From contig NZ_JABERD010000058.1 in the NCBI RefSeq assembly GCF_013044505.1, forward strand, positions 1-51,282: DNA of 51,282 nucleotides, written 5' to 3'. Source of the stretch: Streptomyces sp. S3(2020). Lineage in GTDB: Bacteria; Actinomycetota; Actinomycetes; Streptomycetales; Streptomycetaceae. Within the stretch, counting starts at the first letter, position 1. Each line of letters begins with the position of its first letter. Positions 40,824 to 50,389 of this stretch are shown piece by piece. The notes under the pieces are model-generated. The model worked only from the letters and a program-made list of their open reading frames with translations. It searched no databases and was not told the DNA's origin. The position numbers and the translations under genes were made by a program.

Positions 40824-41589
40824 GCTGCCAAGCGGTGCCGATGGGCAGCCAGTGCACCTGCGGGCCCTCGGCGAGCAGCTTCTCGGCGTTCTGCCGGCCC
40901 TCCTGGAAGTGCGACCAGCCCTCGTAGTGGACGGGCAGCACGGTGTGCGGCCGCAGCAGGCCGCACAGCTCCACCGCCCGGGCCGCGGTCATCGTGTAGC
41001 GGACCGGTCCGGTCACCGGGAAACGCACACCGCCCAGGTGCAGCAGGGCGGTTCCCACGTCCACCCGGCGGGCGACCTCGCGTACGCCGTCGTACAGGAC
41101 CGTGTCACCCGAGATCCACAGCGCGCCGTAGGACTGCCCCTGCCAGCCGAGCGCGAAGCCGGTCACCTCGCCGACGACGGGGCGGGAGAACCGGGGGCCG
41201 TGGCGGGCCGGGGTGGCCGTGCCCTCGATGGTGGGGCGGTCCGGGGACTGGAGCCGCCAGGTCGTCCACGGGTCGAGCCCGCGGGCGTTGCCGCCCAGCC
41301 GACGGGCCCCGGACGGGGTCGTCAGCACGACGCCGGCCCTCGGCAGCAGGGCACGCCCTGCCGTGTCCAGGTTGTCGGCGTGATGGTCATGGGTGAGCAA
41401 CACCGCGTCCAGTGAAGGGAGTTCGGCGGCTGCCACGGCCGGTCCCGCGGTCTTGCGCGAGGAGGTGCCCCAGCCGAAGGAGTAGCGGCGGCCCGGCGGA
41501 TCGAACGTCGGGTCCGTCAGCAGCCGCCAACCGGCGACCTCGATCAACGTGGTGGGACCGCCGATGTGCGTGATACGGATCTCGGTCAT
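40813..41589 (-). CDS. MBL-fold metallo-hydrolase (UlaG-like)
   Basis: A 258-residue metallo-beta-lactamase-fold protein. ITHIGGPTTLIEVAGWRLLTDPTFDPPG is the start, LLTHDHHADNLD is the HxHxDH motif, and WISGDTVLYDGV and LPVHYEGWSHF carry the remaining ligands. The arrangement fits UlaG/YtnP-like hydrolases. ATG 41589 is the start. The substrate is unknown. A hydrolase gene lies upstream on the same strand after 57 bp. Confidence 0.9.
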   Translation of the reverse strand: MTEIRITHIGGPTTLIEVAGWRLLTDPTFDPPGRRYSFGWGTSSRKTAGPAVAAAELPSLDAVLLTHDHHADNLDTAGRALLPRAGVVLTTPSGARRLGGNARGLDPWTTWRLQSPDRPTIEGTATPARHGPRFSRPVVGEVTGFALGWQGQSYGALWISGDTVLYDGVREVARRVDVGTALLHLGGVRFPVTGPVRYTMTAARAVELCGLLRPHTVLPVHYEGWSHFQEGRQNAEKLLAEGPQVHWLPIGTAWQLTV

Positions 41590-41646
41590 ACGACGGTCCC
41601 TTCCGGAGGTCCGGGGCGGCATACGGCGACCGCCCCGGACGGTGGG

Positions 41647-42444
41647 CTACTTGGCGTGCGACACGGCCCAGTCGAGGACGTGGTCGGCGACCTCCTCCCA
41701 CCCGGGCGCGGCGGGCAGCAGATGCGGACGGCCCGCGAACTCCTTGACCTCGGTGACCGTGTTCGACTTGTAGTGCCGGGCGTTGGACTGCTGCACCTTG
41801 GGCGGCATCAGATGGTCCTGCTCGCCCGAGACGAACAACAGGGGTGCCCGGTCGTCGTTGTGGTAGTTCACGTACGTGCTCTGGTGTCCGGGCCGCAGCG
41901 TCGCCAGGGCGCTGTCCCAGAAGATGCTGCCGGACGCGGGGACCGCGTAGCGCTGGTACAGCGCGCGGGACTCCTCCTCCTGGAACGTGTTGGTGAAGGC
42001 GTAGTGCCACTGCTCGAAGGTCAGGCCGACCGCACGGTGCCGGTTGGCCGGGTTCTTCAGTACCGGGAACGCCGCCTTGATCTGGGTGAGCGGCACCACC
42101 GCGACGCCCTCCGTGGGCGCCGAGTTGATGGCGACGCCCGCCGCCCCGAGCCCCCGGTCGAGCAGGAGCTGGACGAAGACGCCCCCGGCGGAGTGGCCGA
42201 TCAGGACGGGCGGTTGGTCCAGGCCGCGGACCAAGGTCTCCAGGCCGTCCAGGATCTGTTGGACCGTCACCTTCTCGATCGGTGTCGGATCGGCGTTGAG
42301 CGACTCGACCTCCACCTCGAATCCGGGATAGGCGGGGGTGAGGACGCGGTAGCCGCGCTTCTCGTAGTGGGCGGCCCACTGCTCCCAACTCCGCGGGGTG
42401 ACCCAGAAGCCGTGGATGAGGACGATGGTGTCCGGAGCGCTCAT
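41647..42444 (-). CDS. Alpha/beta hydrolase
   Basis: A 265-residue alpha/beta-hydrolase. It has oxyanion DTIVLIHGFWVTPRSWEQW, nucleophile elbow VLIGHSAGG, and late-chain Asp and His (FVSGEQDHLMPPKVQ; FAGRPHLLPAAPGWEEV). It is the second of three similar genes (41647-44145) in a row on the minus strand, all of alpha/beta-hydrolase type but not close copies. No signal peptide. Confidence 0.85.
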   Translation of the reverse strand: MSAPDTIVLIHGFWVTPRSWEQWAAHYEKRGYRVLTPAYPGFEVEVESLNADPTPIEKVTVQQILDGLETLVRGLDQPPVLIGHSAGGVFVQLLLDRGLGAAGVAINSAPTEGVAVVPLTQIKAAFPVLKNPANRHRAVGLTFEQWHYAFTNTFQEEESRALYQRYAVPASGSIFWDSALATLRPGHQSTYVNYHNDDRAPLLFVSGEQDHLMPPKVQQSNARHYKSNTVTEVKEFAGRPHLLPAAPGWEEVADHVLDWAVSHAK

Positions 42445-42463
42445 GGCGCCTCCTTCGAAGGTG

Positions 42464-43297
42464 TCAGCGGGTGGCGCGGTACGCGGCCTCGATCTGGCGG
42501 ACGACGGTGTCCGGGCGCGACATCATCACGACGTGCGAGGCCCCCTTGACCTCGACGACCCTGCTGCCGGCGCGCTCGGCCATGAACCGCTGCGCGGCGG
42601 GCGGGATGACCCGGTCGGTGCCGGCGACGACGTACCACGACGGCAGGGACTTCCACGCCGGCACACCGCTGGCGGAGTCCAACCCGCGCAGACTGCCCGG
42701 GCGTTGGGCCACCGCCATCGCCCGGGTCAGCGAGCGCGGCAGGTCCTGGGCGAAGACGTCGTGGAACTTCGCCGGGTCGATGTACCCGTCGATGCCGGGA
42801 TCGGTGCTGCCGGGGATGGGGTACGGCCGGGTGAGCAGCGCGCCCGGCAACTGGCTGCCGGGGAAGCGGCCCGCCAGCTCCAGCGCGGTCTCGCCCTCGT
42901 CGGGGGCGAACGCGGCCACGTACACGAGCGCCTTGACGTTGGGGTTGGCGAGCGCGGCGTTGGTGATGACCTCGCCGCCGTAGGAGTGGCCCACCAGGAT
43001 GACCGGGCCGGGGAACGTGGCGACGACGCTGGAGACGTAGGCCGCGTCCCCGGCGAGGTCACGCAGCGGGTTGGCCGGGGCGATGACGTCGTAACCCGCC
43101 TTCAGCAGCCGGGAACTGACCTCGTTCCAGCCGGAGGCGTCGGCGAACACGCCGTGCACCAGGACGACGGTCGGTCTGCTGCCGGAGGTGGCCGAGCCGG
43201 CCGAGGCGGGCGTCGCCGCGGTGCCGACGGTGAGCGCACCGCCCGCCGCGACGAGACCGCCGAGGACGCGACGGCGGGACTGGCTTTCGGAGACCAT
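42464..43297 (-). CDS. Tat-exported alpha/beta hydrolase
   Basis: A 277-residue protein. MVSESQSRRRVLGGLVAAGGALTVGTAATPASA is a twin-arginine signal with the SRRRVLGG motif and an AxA cleavage site at about residue 33. The mature part has VLVHGVFADASGWNEV, VGHSYGGEV, and a C-terminal GTDRVIPPAAQRF/GASHVVMMSRP. This matches secreted esterase or lactonase-like hydrolases. Start ATG 43297. Confidence 0.85.
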   Translation of the reverse strand: MVSESQSRRRVLGGLVAAGGALTVGTAATPASAGSATSGSRPTVVLVHGVFADASGWNEVSSRLLKAGYDVIAPANPLRDLAGDAAYVSSVVATFPGPVILVGHSYGGEVITNAALANPNVKALVYVAAFAPDEGETALELAGRFPGSQLPGALLTRPYPIPGSTDPGIDGYIDPAKFHDVFAQDLPRSLTRAMAVAQRPGSLRGLDSASGVPAWKSLPSWYVVAGTDRVIPPAAQRFMAERAGSRVVEVKGASHVVMMSRPDTVVRQIEAAYRATR

Positions 43298-43320
43298 GCC
43301 TTGGGGATCCCTTCCGGGGG

Positions 43321-44145
43321 TCAGGAGTTGAGGAAGTCCAGCAGGTCGGCGTTCAGCTGGTCCTTGTGCGTGTCGGTGATGCCGTGCGGGGCGCCCGCGT
43401 AGACCTTCAGCGTGGCGGTCTTGATCCGCGCCGCCGACGCCTGGCCGCCCACATCGAAGGGCACGACCTGGTCGTCGTCGCCGTGGACCACCAGCGTCGG
43501 TACGTCGAACGCGTCCAGGTCGGGGCGGAAGTCGGTCGCGGAGAAGGCCGCGACACACTCGTAGGCATTGCGGTGTCCGGCCTGGAGCCCCTGCCGCCAG
43601 AAGGCGTCCCGAGTGCCCTGGGAGACATCGGCGCCGGGCCGGTTGTTGCCGAAGAACGGCCCGTCGGCCAGATCCCGGTACAACTGCGACCGGTCGGCGA
43701 GCGAACCGGCGCGGATCCCGTCGAACACCTCGACCGGCACGCCGCCGGGGTTGTCGTCGGTCCTGAGCATGAACGGCGGAACGGCGGAGACGAGCACCAG
43801 CTGGGCGACCCGGCTGGTGCCGTGCCGGCCCACGTAGCGGGCGACCTCGCCGCCCCCCGTGGAGAAGCCGATCAGTGTCGCGTCCCGCAGATCGAGGGTG
43901 TCGATCAGGGTGGCGAGGTCGTCGGCGTAGGTGTTCATCTCGTTGCCGGTCCACGTCTGGGTGGACCGGCCGTGCCCGCGCCGGTCGTGGGCGATGACAC
44001 GGAACCCGTGGGAGGCCAGGAAGAGCTGCTGGGCCTCCCAGCTGTCGGAGTTCAGCGGCCAGCCGTGGCTGAGCACCACGGGACGGCCCAGACCCCAGTC
44101 CTTGTAGAAGATCTCGGCTCCGTCGGCTGCGGTGACGTACGGCAT
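43321..44145 (-). CDS. Alpha/beta hydrolase, non-heme chloroperoxidase type
   Basis: A 274-residue enzyme. It has PVVLSHGWPLNSDSWEAQQ, HDRRGHGRS, elbow GFSTGGGEVARY, Asp in VVHGDDDQVVPF, and His in GAPHGITDTH. This is typical of bacterial cofactor-free haloperoxidase/esterases. It is the first of the three hydrolase genes (24 bp from the next) and is closest to the LAL regulator, which may control them. Confidence 0.9.
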   Translation of the reverse strand: MPYVTAADGAEIFYKDWGLGRPVVLSHGWPLNSDSWEAQQLFLASHGFRVIAHDRRGHGRSTQTWTGNEMNTYADDLATLIDTLDLRDATLIGFSTGGGEVARYVGRHGTSRVAQLVLVSAVPPFMLRTDDNPGGVPVEVFDGIRAGSLADRSQLYRDLADGPFFGNNRPGADVSQGTRDAFWRQGLQAGHRNAYECVAAFSATDFRPDLDAFDVPTLVVHGDDDQVVPFDVGGQASAARIKTATLKVYAGAPHGITDTHKDQLNADLLDFLNS

Positions 44146-44242
44146 GGGAGCGCTCCCGTCTGCGAGACGTTGTCCGGTGCCCCGATCCTCGTTCGGCCGC
44201 CGGTGTTCCCGGACCCCGTGAAACGCGTAGTCCTGACCGGTC

Positions 44243-46990
44243 TCAGAGTCCCGGCGTCTCCCTCAGCTGCCGCCGGGACCGTACGTCGAGCTTCCGGAAG
44301 ATCTTCCGCAGGTGGTAGTCGACGGTGCTCGCGCTGATGAACAGCTGCCCCGCGATCTCGGCGTTGGTGGCACCGCCGCGGGCGAGCCGGGCGATGGCCA
44401 GCTCCTGCGAGGTGAGGGCGACCGACTCCCCGGCCGGCGCCCGGCCCGGACTCTCCCCGGTCGCGGCCAGCTCCTGGGCGGCCCGGGCCACGTACGCCGT
44501 GGCGCGCATCGCGTCGAACGACTCCCAGGCGGTGCGCAGCTGTTCCCGGGCGTCCTTGCGGCGCTTGCGGCGGCGCAGCCACTCGCCGTAGTGGAGGCGG
44601 GTGACGGCGAGGTCGGAGCGGGCGCGGGTGGCGGACAGCAGGGTGATCGACCTGCGGTACAGGGCTTCGGCGTCGTCCGCCGTGGCGAGCAGGGCCTGGC
44701 AGCGGGCCAGCAGCCCGAGGCTCCAGGGGGTGCCGGTGGCCGTGGCCCGGGCGGCGAGGGTGTGCAGGGCGGCGGCGGCCAGCACCCGGTCGCCGCCGCG
44801 GACGGCGGCCTCGATCAGCGGGGGCAGCAGCCGGGAGTGGATGCCCAGCGCGTCGTGGCCGGTCAGTTCGTGGGTGATGGTGCGGGCCCGGGCGTAGTCG
44901 CCCTGTCCCAGGGCGAGGATCGACATGGCGATCCGGGCGATCGACTCGACCGCGCCGATGCCCAGCCAGGTGCCGGACTCCATCGACCCGCGCAGCACCG
45001 TCTCCAGGTCCTCCGCGTCGGCATGCCAGGCGAGGAGTTCCGGATGCCGGTAGAGCGCCCACATGTCGTCCGTGGCGCCGATCGCCGCGCGGATCTGGTT
45101 GCCCTGGACGAACAGGTCGTCGGCCACGGCGAGTTGGCCGAGGATCGTCTCGTGCATCACCGTGCAGTACAGCGCGCTGTCCAGCTGGAACAGGGCGCCG
45201 GTGCGGCGGGCGGCGTCCGCGGCCCGCGCCATGACCGCACTCTGCGCCTGCTCGTCCCACAGCATCATCGACAGCGTGACGGTCGGCTGATAGGTCCGCA
45301 GCACCTCCTCGTCCGTGAGGCCGGGGTCCAGCACGTACGCGTGCGCGCGCCGCATGTGCGGCACCGCCTCCTCGTAGCCGTCGCTGACGAGGACCGCGAA
45401 CGCCCGCAGCACCAGATCGGGCCCGGTGACGGCGGTGGAGCGCGGCAGCAGTTCGTCGATGGCGCGGGCGATGTCGTCCAGGGTGACGTCCTGCATGAGG
45501 TGCTCCGCGGTGATGGAGCGGTCGGCGGCCCGCAGCAGGGCCTCGCGGGCGAGCTCGGGGGCCCGACCCGCGAAGAGACGCGCGGCGCGCAGACACAGCG
45601 CCGGGGCGCGGGCGAAGGAGCCGGCGTCGCCGAGCGCGAACACCGTGTGCGAGCGGACCAGCAGGGCCCGCCCCCGCTCGGTGTCGCCGAGGAAGGAGAT
45701 GTCGATCGCGTCGAGGAGCGCCTCCGCCTGGAGTGCCGCCCCCGCGGCCAGCGCGGCCTCTGCCGCGGCGAGCAGCCGCAGGGCGCGCGGGCCGGCCTCC
45801 GGTGTCAGCTCCGCGGCTCGCGTCAGGAAGGTGGCACGGGCCGCGACACCGCCCCGGGCGCCCGCCCGGTCCGCCGCGCGCTCCACCTCCGCGGCCACGG
45901 CGGCGGCCGGCCCCCTCGTGGCCGAGGCGAGGTGCCAGGCCCGCCGGTCGGTGTCGGCCGGCCGGTCGATGACCTCGGCGAGCGCGTGGTGGACCCGGGT
46001 GCGCTCGACGCTGGTGGCCCCGCCGTACACCGCGGACCGGACCAGCGGATGGCGGAACTCCGCGGTGGAGCGCAGCGTCACCAGCCGCGCGGACTCCGCC
46101 GGCTCGGACGCCTCGGGGCTGATCCCGAGCAGGCGCGCGGCGGCCGTGAGGTAGGCGAGGTCGCCGCTCGGCTCGGCGGCGGCGAGCAGCAGCCAGGTCT
46201 GCGTCGGTCCCGGCAGGGCGCGCACCCGCCGTTGGTAGTGCGCCTCCAGCCGGCCGCCCACGGGGAGCGGTTCGGGCAGTGCGAGCGAGCCGGAGAGCTG
46301 GTCGGCGGTCAGCTCCTGGCCGAGGTCGGCCAGCGCGAGCGGGTTGCCCGCGGTCGCCGCCACGATGCGTGCCGCGACGCGCGCGTCGAGCGGTCCGGCG
46401 ACCGTCTCCCGCAGCAGCTCCAGGGCGAACGGCTCCTCCAGACCGGCGACTTCGGTGACGGGGAGCCCCGCGGGCGCCTCGAACCCCGTCCGTGCCGCGA
46501 ACAGCAGCCCGACGCCCTCCGCGTGCACCCGCCGGCCCACGAACGCGAGCACCGCCAGGGACTCCTCGTCCAGCCACTGCGCGTCGTCCACGCAGGCCAG
46601 CACCGGCCGTCGCTTCGCCGCCTCCGCGAGGAGGGTGAGGGTGGCGAGCCCCACCAGGAACCGGTCGGGGGCCGGCCCGTCGGCCAGCCCGCACGCCACC
46701 CGCAGCGCTTCGTACTGGGTGACGGGCAGCGCACCCGGTTCCTTGAGCCCCTCCAGCACCGGTACCAGCAGTCGGTGCAGCGCGGCGAACGGGAACCCGG
46801 ACTCCGCCTCCACCCCCGCGACCCGCAGCACACGCAGGTCGGCGCCCTCCGCGGCCGCGTGGTCGAGCAGTACGGTCTTCCCGACCCCGGCGTCACCGCG
46901 CAGCAGCACGACCCGGCTCAGCCCCTCGCGCAGGGCCGACACCAGGCCTTCGAGCTCTTTCCGTTCCCTGACCCGCCCCTTGAGGATCAC
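44243..46990 (-). CDS. LAL-type LuxR regulator
   Basis: A 915-residue protein of usual LAL size. GDAGVGKTV (32-40) is Walker A, and CVDDAQWLDEESL is Walker B. A long helical (tetratricopeptide-like) middle follows, and a C-terminal LuxR HTH (LTSQELAIARLARGGATNAEIAGQLFISASTVDYHLRKIFRKLD, about 857-900). These are ATP-dependent activators of pathway genes. ATG 46990 is the start. It faces the three hydrolase genes on the same strand and the divergent aldo/keto reductase. The targets are not shown. Confidence 0.9.
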   Translation of the reverse strand: MILKGRVRERKELEGLVSALREGLSRVVLLRGDAGVGKTVLLDHAAAEGADLRVLRVAGVEAESGFPFAALHRLLVPVLEGLKEPGALPVTQYEALRVACGLADGPAPDRFLVGLATLTLLAEAAKRRPVLACVDDAQWLDEESLAVLAFVGRRVHAEGVGLLFAARTGFEAPAGLPVTEVAGLEEPFALELLRETVAGPLDARVAARIVAATAGNPLALADLGQELTADQLSGSLALPEPLPVGGRLEAHYQRRVRALPGPTQTWLLLAAAEPSGDLAYLTAAARLLGISPEASEPAESARLVTLRSTAEFRHPLVRSAVYGGATSVERTRVHHALAEVIDRPADTDRRAWHLASATRGPAAAVAAEVERAADRAGARGGVAARATFLTRAAELTPEAGPRALRLLAAAEAALAAGAALQAEALLDAIDISFLGDTERGRALLVRSHTVFALGDAGSFARAPALCLRAARLFAGRAPELAREALLRAADRSITAEHLMQDVTLDDIARAIDELLPRSTAVTGPDLVLRAFAVLVSDGYEEAVPHMRRAHAYVLDPGLTDEEVLRTYQPTVTLSMMLWDEQAQSAVMARAADAARRTGALFQLDSALYCTVMHETILGQLAVADDLFVQGNQIRAAIGATDDMWALYRHPELLAWHADAEDLETVLRGSMESGTWLGIGAVESIARIAMSILALGQGDYARARTITHELTGHDALGIHSRLLPPLIEAAVRGGDRVLAAAALHTLAARATATGTPWSLGLLARCQALLATADDAEALYRRSITLLSATRARSDLAVTRLHYGEWLRRRKRRKDAREQLRTAWESFDAMRATAYVARAAQELAATGESPGRAPAGESVALTSQELAIARLARGGATNAEIAGQLFISASTVDYHLRKIFRKLDVRSRRQLRETPGL

Positions 46991-47226
46991 GCGAACGCCC
47001 TTCAGGAAGGCCCGATTGTGTGGGCACTCTGTAGTTTTTGTGAAGTCCGGTCATTCAACCAATTAGGGGCGAGTCGCGTCCCGGGAACGGCACGGCGTTC
47101 ACGCGCCGGTTACCCGGCGTCCGCGGTGACGCGATCCGGCGAGACGCTCGTGACACGTGGAACCCCACGCGCACCGCACGCCGTACCCTCCCCTGCAAGA
47201 CCATCCGGAAGGTGGGAGCACCAACG

Positions 47227-48195
<969 letters not shown>

Positions 48196-48200
48196 GGCGC

Positions 48201-48217
48201 CGCCCCTTCAAGGGGCG
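48201..48217. repeat. Streptomyces intergenic repeat, copy 3 (terminator-like)
   Basis: CGCCCC-TTCAA-GGGGCG followed by CGGCCGGCCACGACG, a shortened form of the repeat at 35373. It lies between convergent stops of the aldo/keto reductase and the PhyH gene. Confidence 0.6.
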
Positions 48218-48253
48218 CGGCCGGCCACGACGTCCCCCCGGCCGCGATACGCC

Positions 48254-49060
48254 CTAGTGCGGCCCCTGCGGTGCGAACTCCGTACCGCACGGGCCCGCAC
48301 CTTCGCTCTCGGCCAGAGCGACGCGGTCACCCCGCATGGACAGAGTCCGGTAGTACTGCCCGATCCGCTCCGCCGACCGCCCCACGTAGTGACCGATGAA
48401 CGACCGCCGAAAACGCCCGTCGCTGCGATTCGGCTGCGACCCGTGCACCAGGCTCCCGTTGAAGAACAGAACATCCCCCGGCGCCATGTCGACCGGCACC
48501 GTCGCCAGCCCCGCTGGCGGCGGCACGTACTCCCGCGCGAACGACACCCCCTCGTCCGCCTCCTCCGGGCAGAACAGGTCCATCCGGTGCGTCCCGGGCA
48601 CGACCTCCAGCCCCCCGTTCTCCCGGTCGATCACCTCGCACGCCACCCACGCCGCGACGCACGTCCCCGGCTCGACCCGCAGATAGAAGTTGTCCTGGTG
48701 CAGCGCCTGCCCCCGCGCCCCGGGCGGCTTGAAGTAGAACATGCTCTGCGCGGCCAGCACCTCCTCCCCGAACAGCGCCTCCAGCACCTCCCGCAACCTC
48801 GCGTCGAGCAGCACCTCCCGGGCGCGCGCGTTGATCTCGTGCGGCTGCATCACCCGCGGGTACACCCCCAGCGGGTCCGCGCCGCCCCGCGGCTCGAAGT
48901 GCCCGGGCACCGCGCCGGCCGCGTGCAGCGCCGTGAACTCGCCGCACAGCCGGTCGATCTCGTCGTATCCGAACAATCCGCGTACGACGGTGAATCCGTC
49001 CTCCTGGAACTGCCGAAGCCCTGCCTCGGTCAGGACGGGGGTGCTGCCTGTGACTGTCAT
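48254..49060 (-). CDS. Phytanoyl-CoA dioxygenase (PhyH) family oxygenase
   Basis: A 268-residue 2-oxoglutarate/Fe(II) dioxygenase. The FxEDGFTVVRGLF start, ALHQDNFYLRVEPG with HxD, GGLEVVPGTHRMDLF, and VHGSQPNRSDGRFRRSFIGHYV with the distal His and Arg are present. The length and order are normal. Substrate unknown. It is divergent from an AraC regulator (about 63 bp between starts), which probably controls it. Confidence 0.85.
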   Translation of the reverse strand: MTVTGSTPVLTEAGLRQFQEDGFTVVRGLFGYDEIDRLCGEFTALHAAGAVPGHFEPRGGADPLGVYPRVMQPHEINARAREVLLDARLREVLEALFGEEVLAAQSMFYFKPPGARGQALHQDNFYLRVEPGTCVAAWVACEVIDRENGGLEVVPGTHRMDLFCPEEADEGVSFAREYVPPPAGLATVPVDMAPGDVLFFNGSLVHGSQPNRSDGRFRRSFIGHYVGRSAERIGQYYRTLSMRGDRVALAESEGAGPCGTEFAPQGPH

Positions 49061-49123
49061 GCGTCCACTCCTCGCTCGGATGCCCTTCGCATGTCACGCT
49101 AGGTTTTTCCACGCCCCGGGAGG

Positions 49124-50038
49124 ATGTCCGTGACCGCTGACCGACTGTCCAGGACTGCTGCGCAGGGCACCCCGGCGCCGCCGCCGGGCCTCGTGGTGGT
49201 CGGCCGTTTCGACGAGGCGCCGGGATACGACATCAACCGGCCGCAGGGCTCGGACAGTTGGCTGTTCACCTGGACCACGGCGGGCCAGGGTCGGCTGCGG
49301 CAGGGCGTGACCACGGTCCGGGCCGGCGCGGGGGACCTGGTGGTGCTCGCGCCGGGTGTCCCGCACGGCTACGGCGTCGAACCGGGCGCGCGGCACTGGC
49401 GGTTCTGGTGGGTGCACTGCCGGGCCAGACCGTCCTGGCTGCCCTGGCTGAGCCCGTACGGCACCGGCGACGGCGTGCATGTCGTCGCCTCCGCCCCGGC
49501 CACACCGCACGACCGGGTCGAGGCGGCGTTCCACCGGATGCTCGTCGACGCCCGCGGACCGGGTGCGGACGGTCCCTCGGCCGTCCCGGACGACCGGATC
49601 GCCGTGGCGCACGACACCGCCGCCCGTGAACTGGCCCTGTGCGCCCTGGAGGAGGTCGTCCTGCTCACGGCCGCCGGTGCGCGGCAGCCGACGCCCCGGC
49701 CCGGTCTCGACCCCCGTGTCCGCCGGGTCCAGGAGATCCTCGCCGCCGACCCGGGCGCCGCGCACAGCGTCGACTCGCTCGCCGCGCAGGTCTCGCTGTC
49801 GCCCTCCAGGCTGGCCCACCTGTTCACCCGGCAGGTCGGTGAGTCCCCGATGCGGGCCCTGCGAGAGGCGCGGCTGCGGCACGCGGCGCGGCTGCTCGAA
49901 GGCACCGGCCTGCCCGTCGAACGGGTCGCGGCGGCATCGGGCTTCGTGAGCCCCTTCCATTTCCACCGGGTCTTCCGGGAGCGATTCGGTATGACACCCG
50001 GCGTGTACCGGGCGGGCGGCCCAATGGTTGGAGCGTGA
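49124..50038 (+). CDS. AraC-family regulator
   Basis: A 304-residue protein. The N-terminal cupin-like sensor domain (GDLVVLAPGVPHGYGVEPGARHWRFWWVHCRARP) is followed by a double AraC HTH (SVDSLAAQVSLSPSRLAHLFTRQVGESPMRALREARL, then VAAASGFVSPFHFHRVFRERFGMTPGVYR). ATG 49124 is used; GTG 49130 is a possible alternative. It probably regulates the divergent PhyH gene. Confidence 0.9.
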   Translation: MSVTADRLSRTAAQGTPAPPPGLVVVGRFDEAPGYDINRPQGSDSWLFTWTTAGQGRLRQGVTTVRAGAGDLVVLAPGVPHGYGVEPGARHWRFWWVHCRARPSWLPWLSPYGTGDGVHVVASAPATPHDRVEAAFHRMLVDARGPGADGPSAVPDDRIAVAHDTAARELALCALEEVVLLTAAGARQPTPRPGLDPRVRRVQEILAADPGAAHSVDSLAAQVSLSPSRLAHLFTRQVGESPMRALREARLRHAARLLEGTGLPVERVAAASGFVSPFHFHRVFRERFGMTPGVYRAGGPMVGA

Positions 50039-50389
50039 CGTGCGTGGACCGGCCGGACGCGGGGTGGAGTGGCCGTTCAATGGTTGGGGCCGACGCCTGG
50101 TGAAAATCGTTCTCCATAACGTTGTCGATAAGGCGTCATGGATCGGTTCCAAGTATTGACGTGCCGTCAATAGGGCTGGCTACGAACGTAATGCACAAAA
50201 CTGAATGATCTCTTGTTACATCTCGCTGACCTGTGCAAAGGTTATGCCTTGTCGGCGTGCAGGCATGAGAATCCGCGCGCCTTTGACCGCTCCCGTACGT
50301 CCCCCACGCTTCACAAGAGCTGTCGTCGTCGGGACCGCATACCCCTTGGTATGGACTTAGCTTCGTATGCCCCCGAGAGGAATGCAGCC
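50039..50389. other. AT-richer intergenic region with two palindromes
   Basis: No gene seen in 351 bp. CAATGGTTGG recurs (about 50021 and 50079). A perfect dyad, TATTGACG-TGC-CGTCAATA, lies at 50154-50172. CATACC-CCTT-GGTATG lies at 50338-50353, near the start of the next gene. This is probably the control region of the truncated gene at the window end. Confidence 0.5.
50154..50172. promoter_or_regulatory. Perfect 8-bp-arm palindrome
   Basis: TATTGACG, then TGC, then CGTCAATA. It stands out from GC-rich surroundings and lies 218 bp before the sigma-like start. Its binding protein is unknown. Confidence 0.55.
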
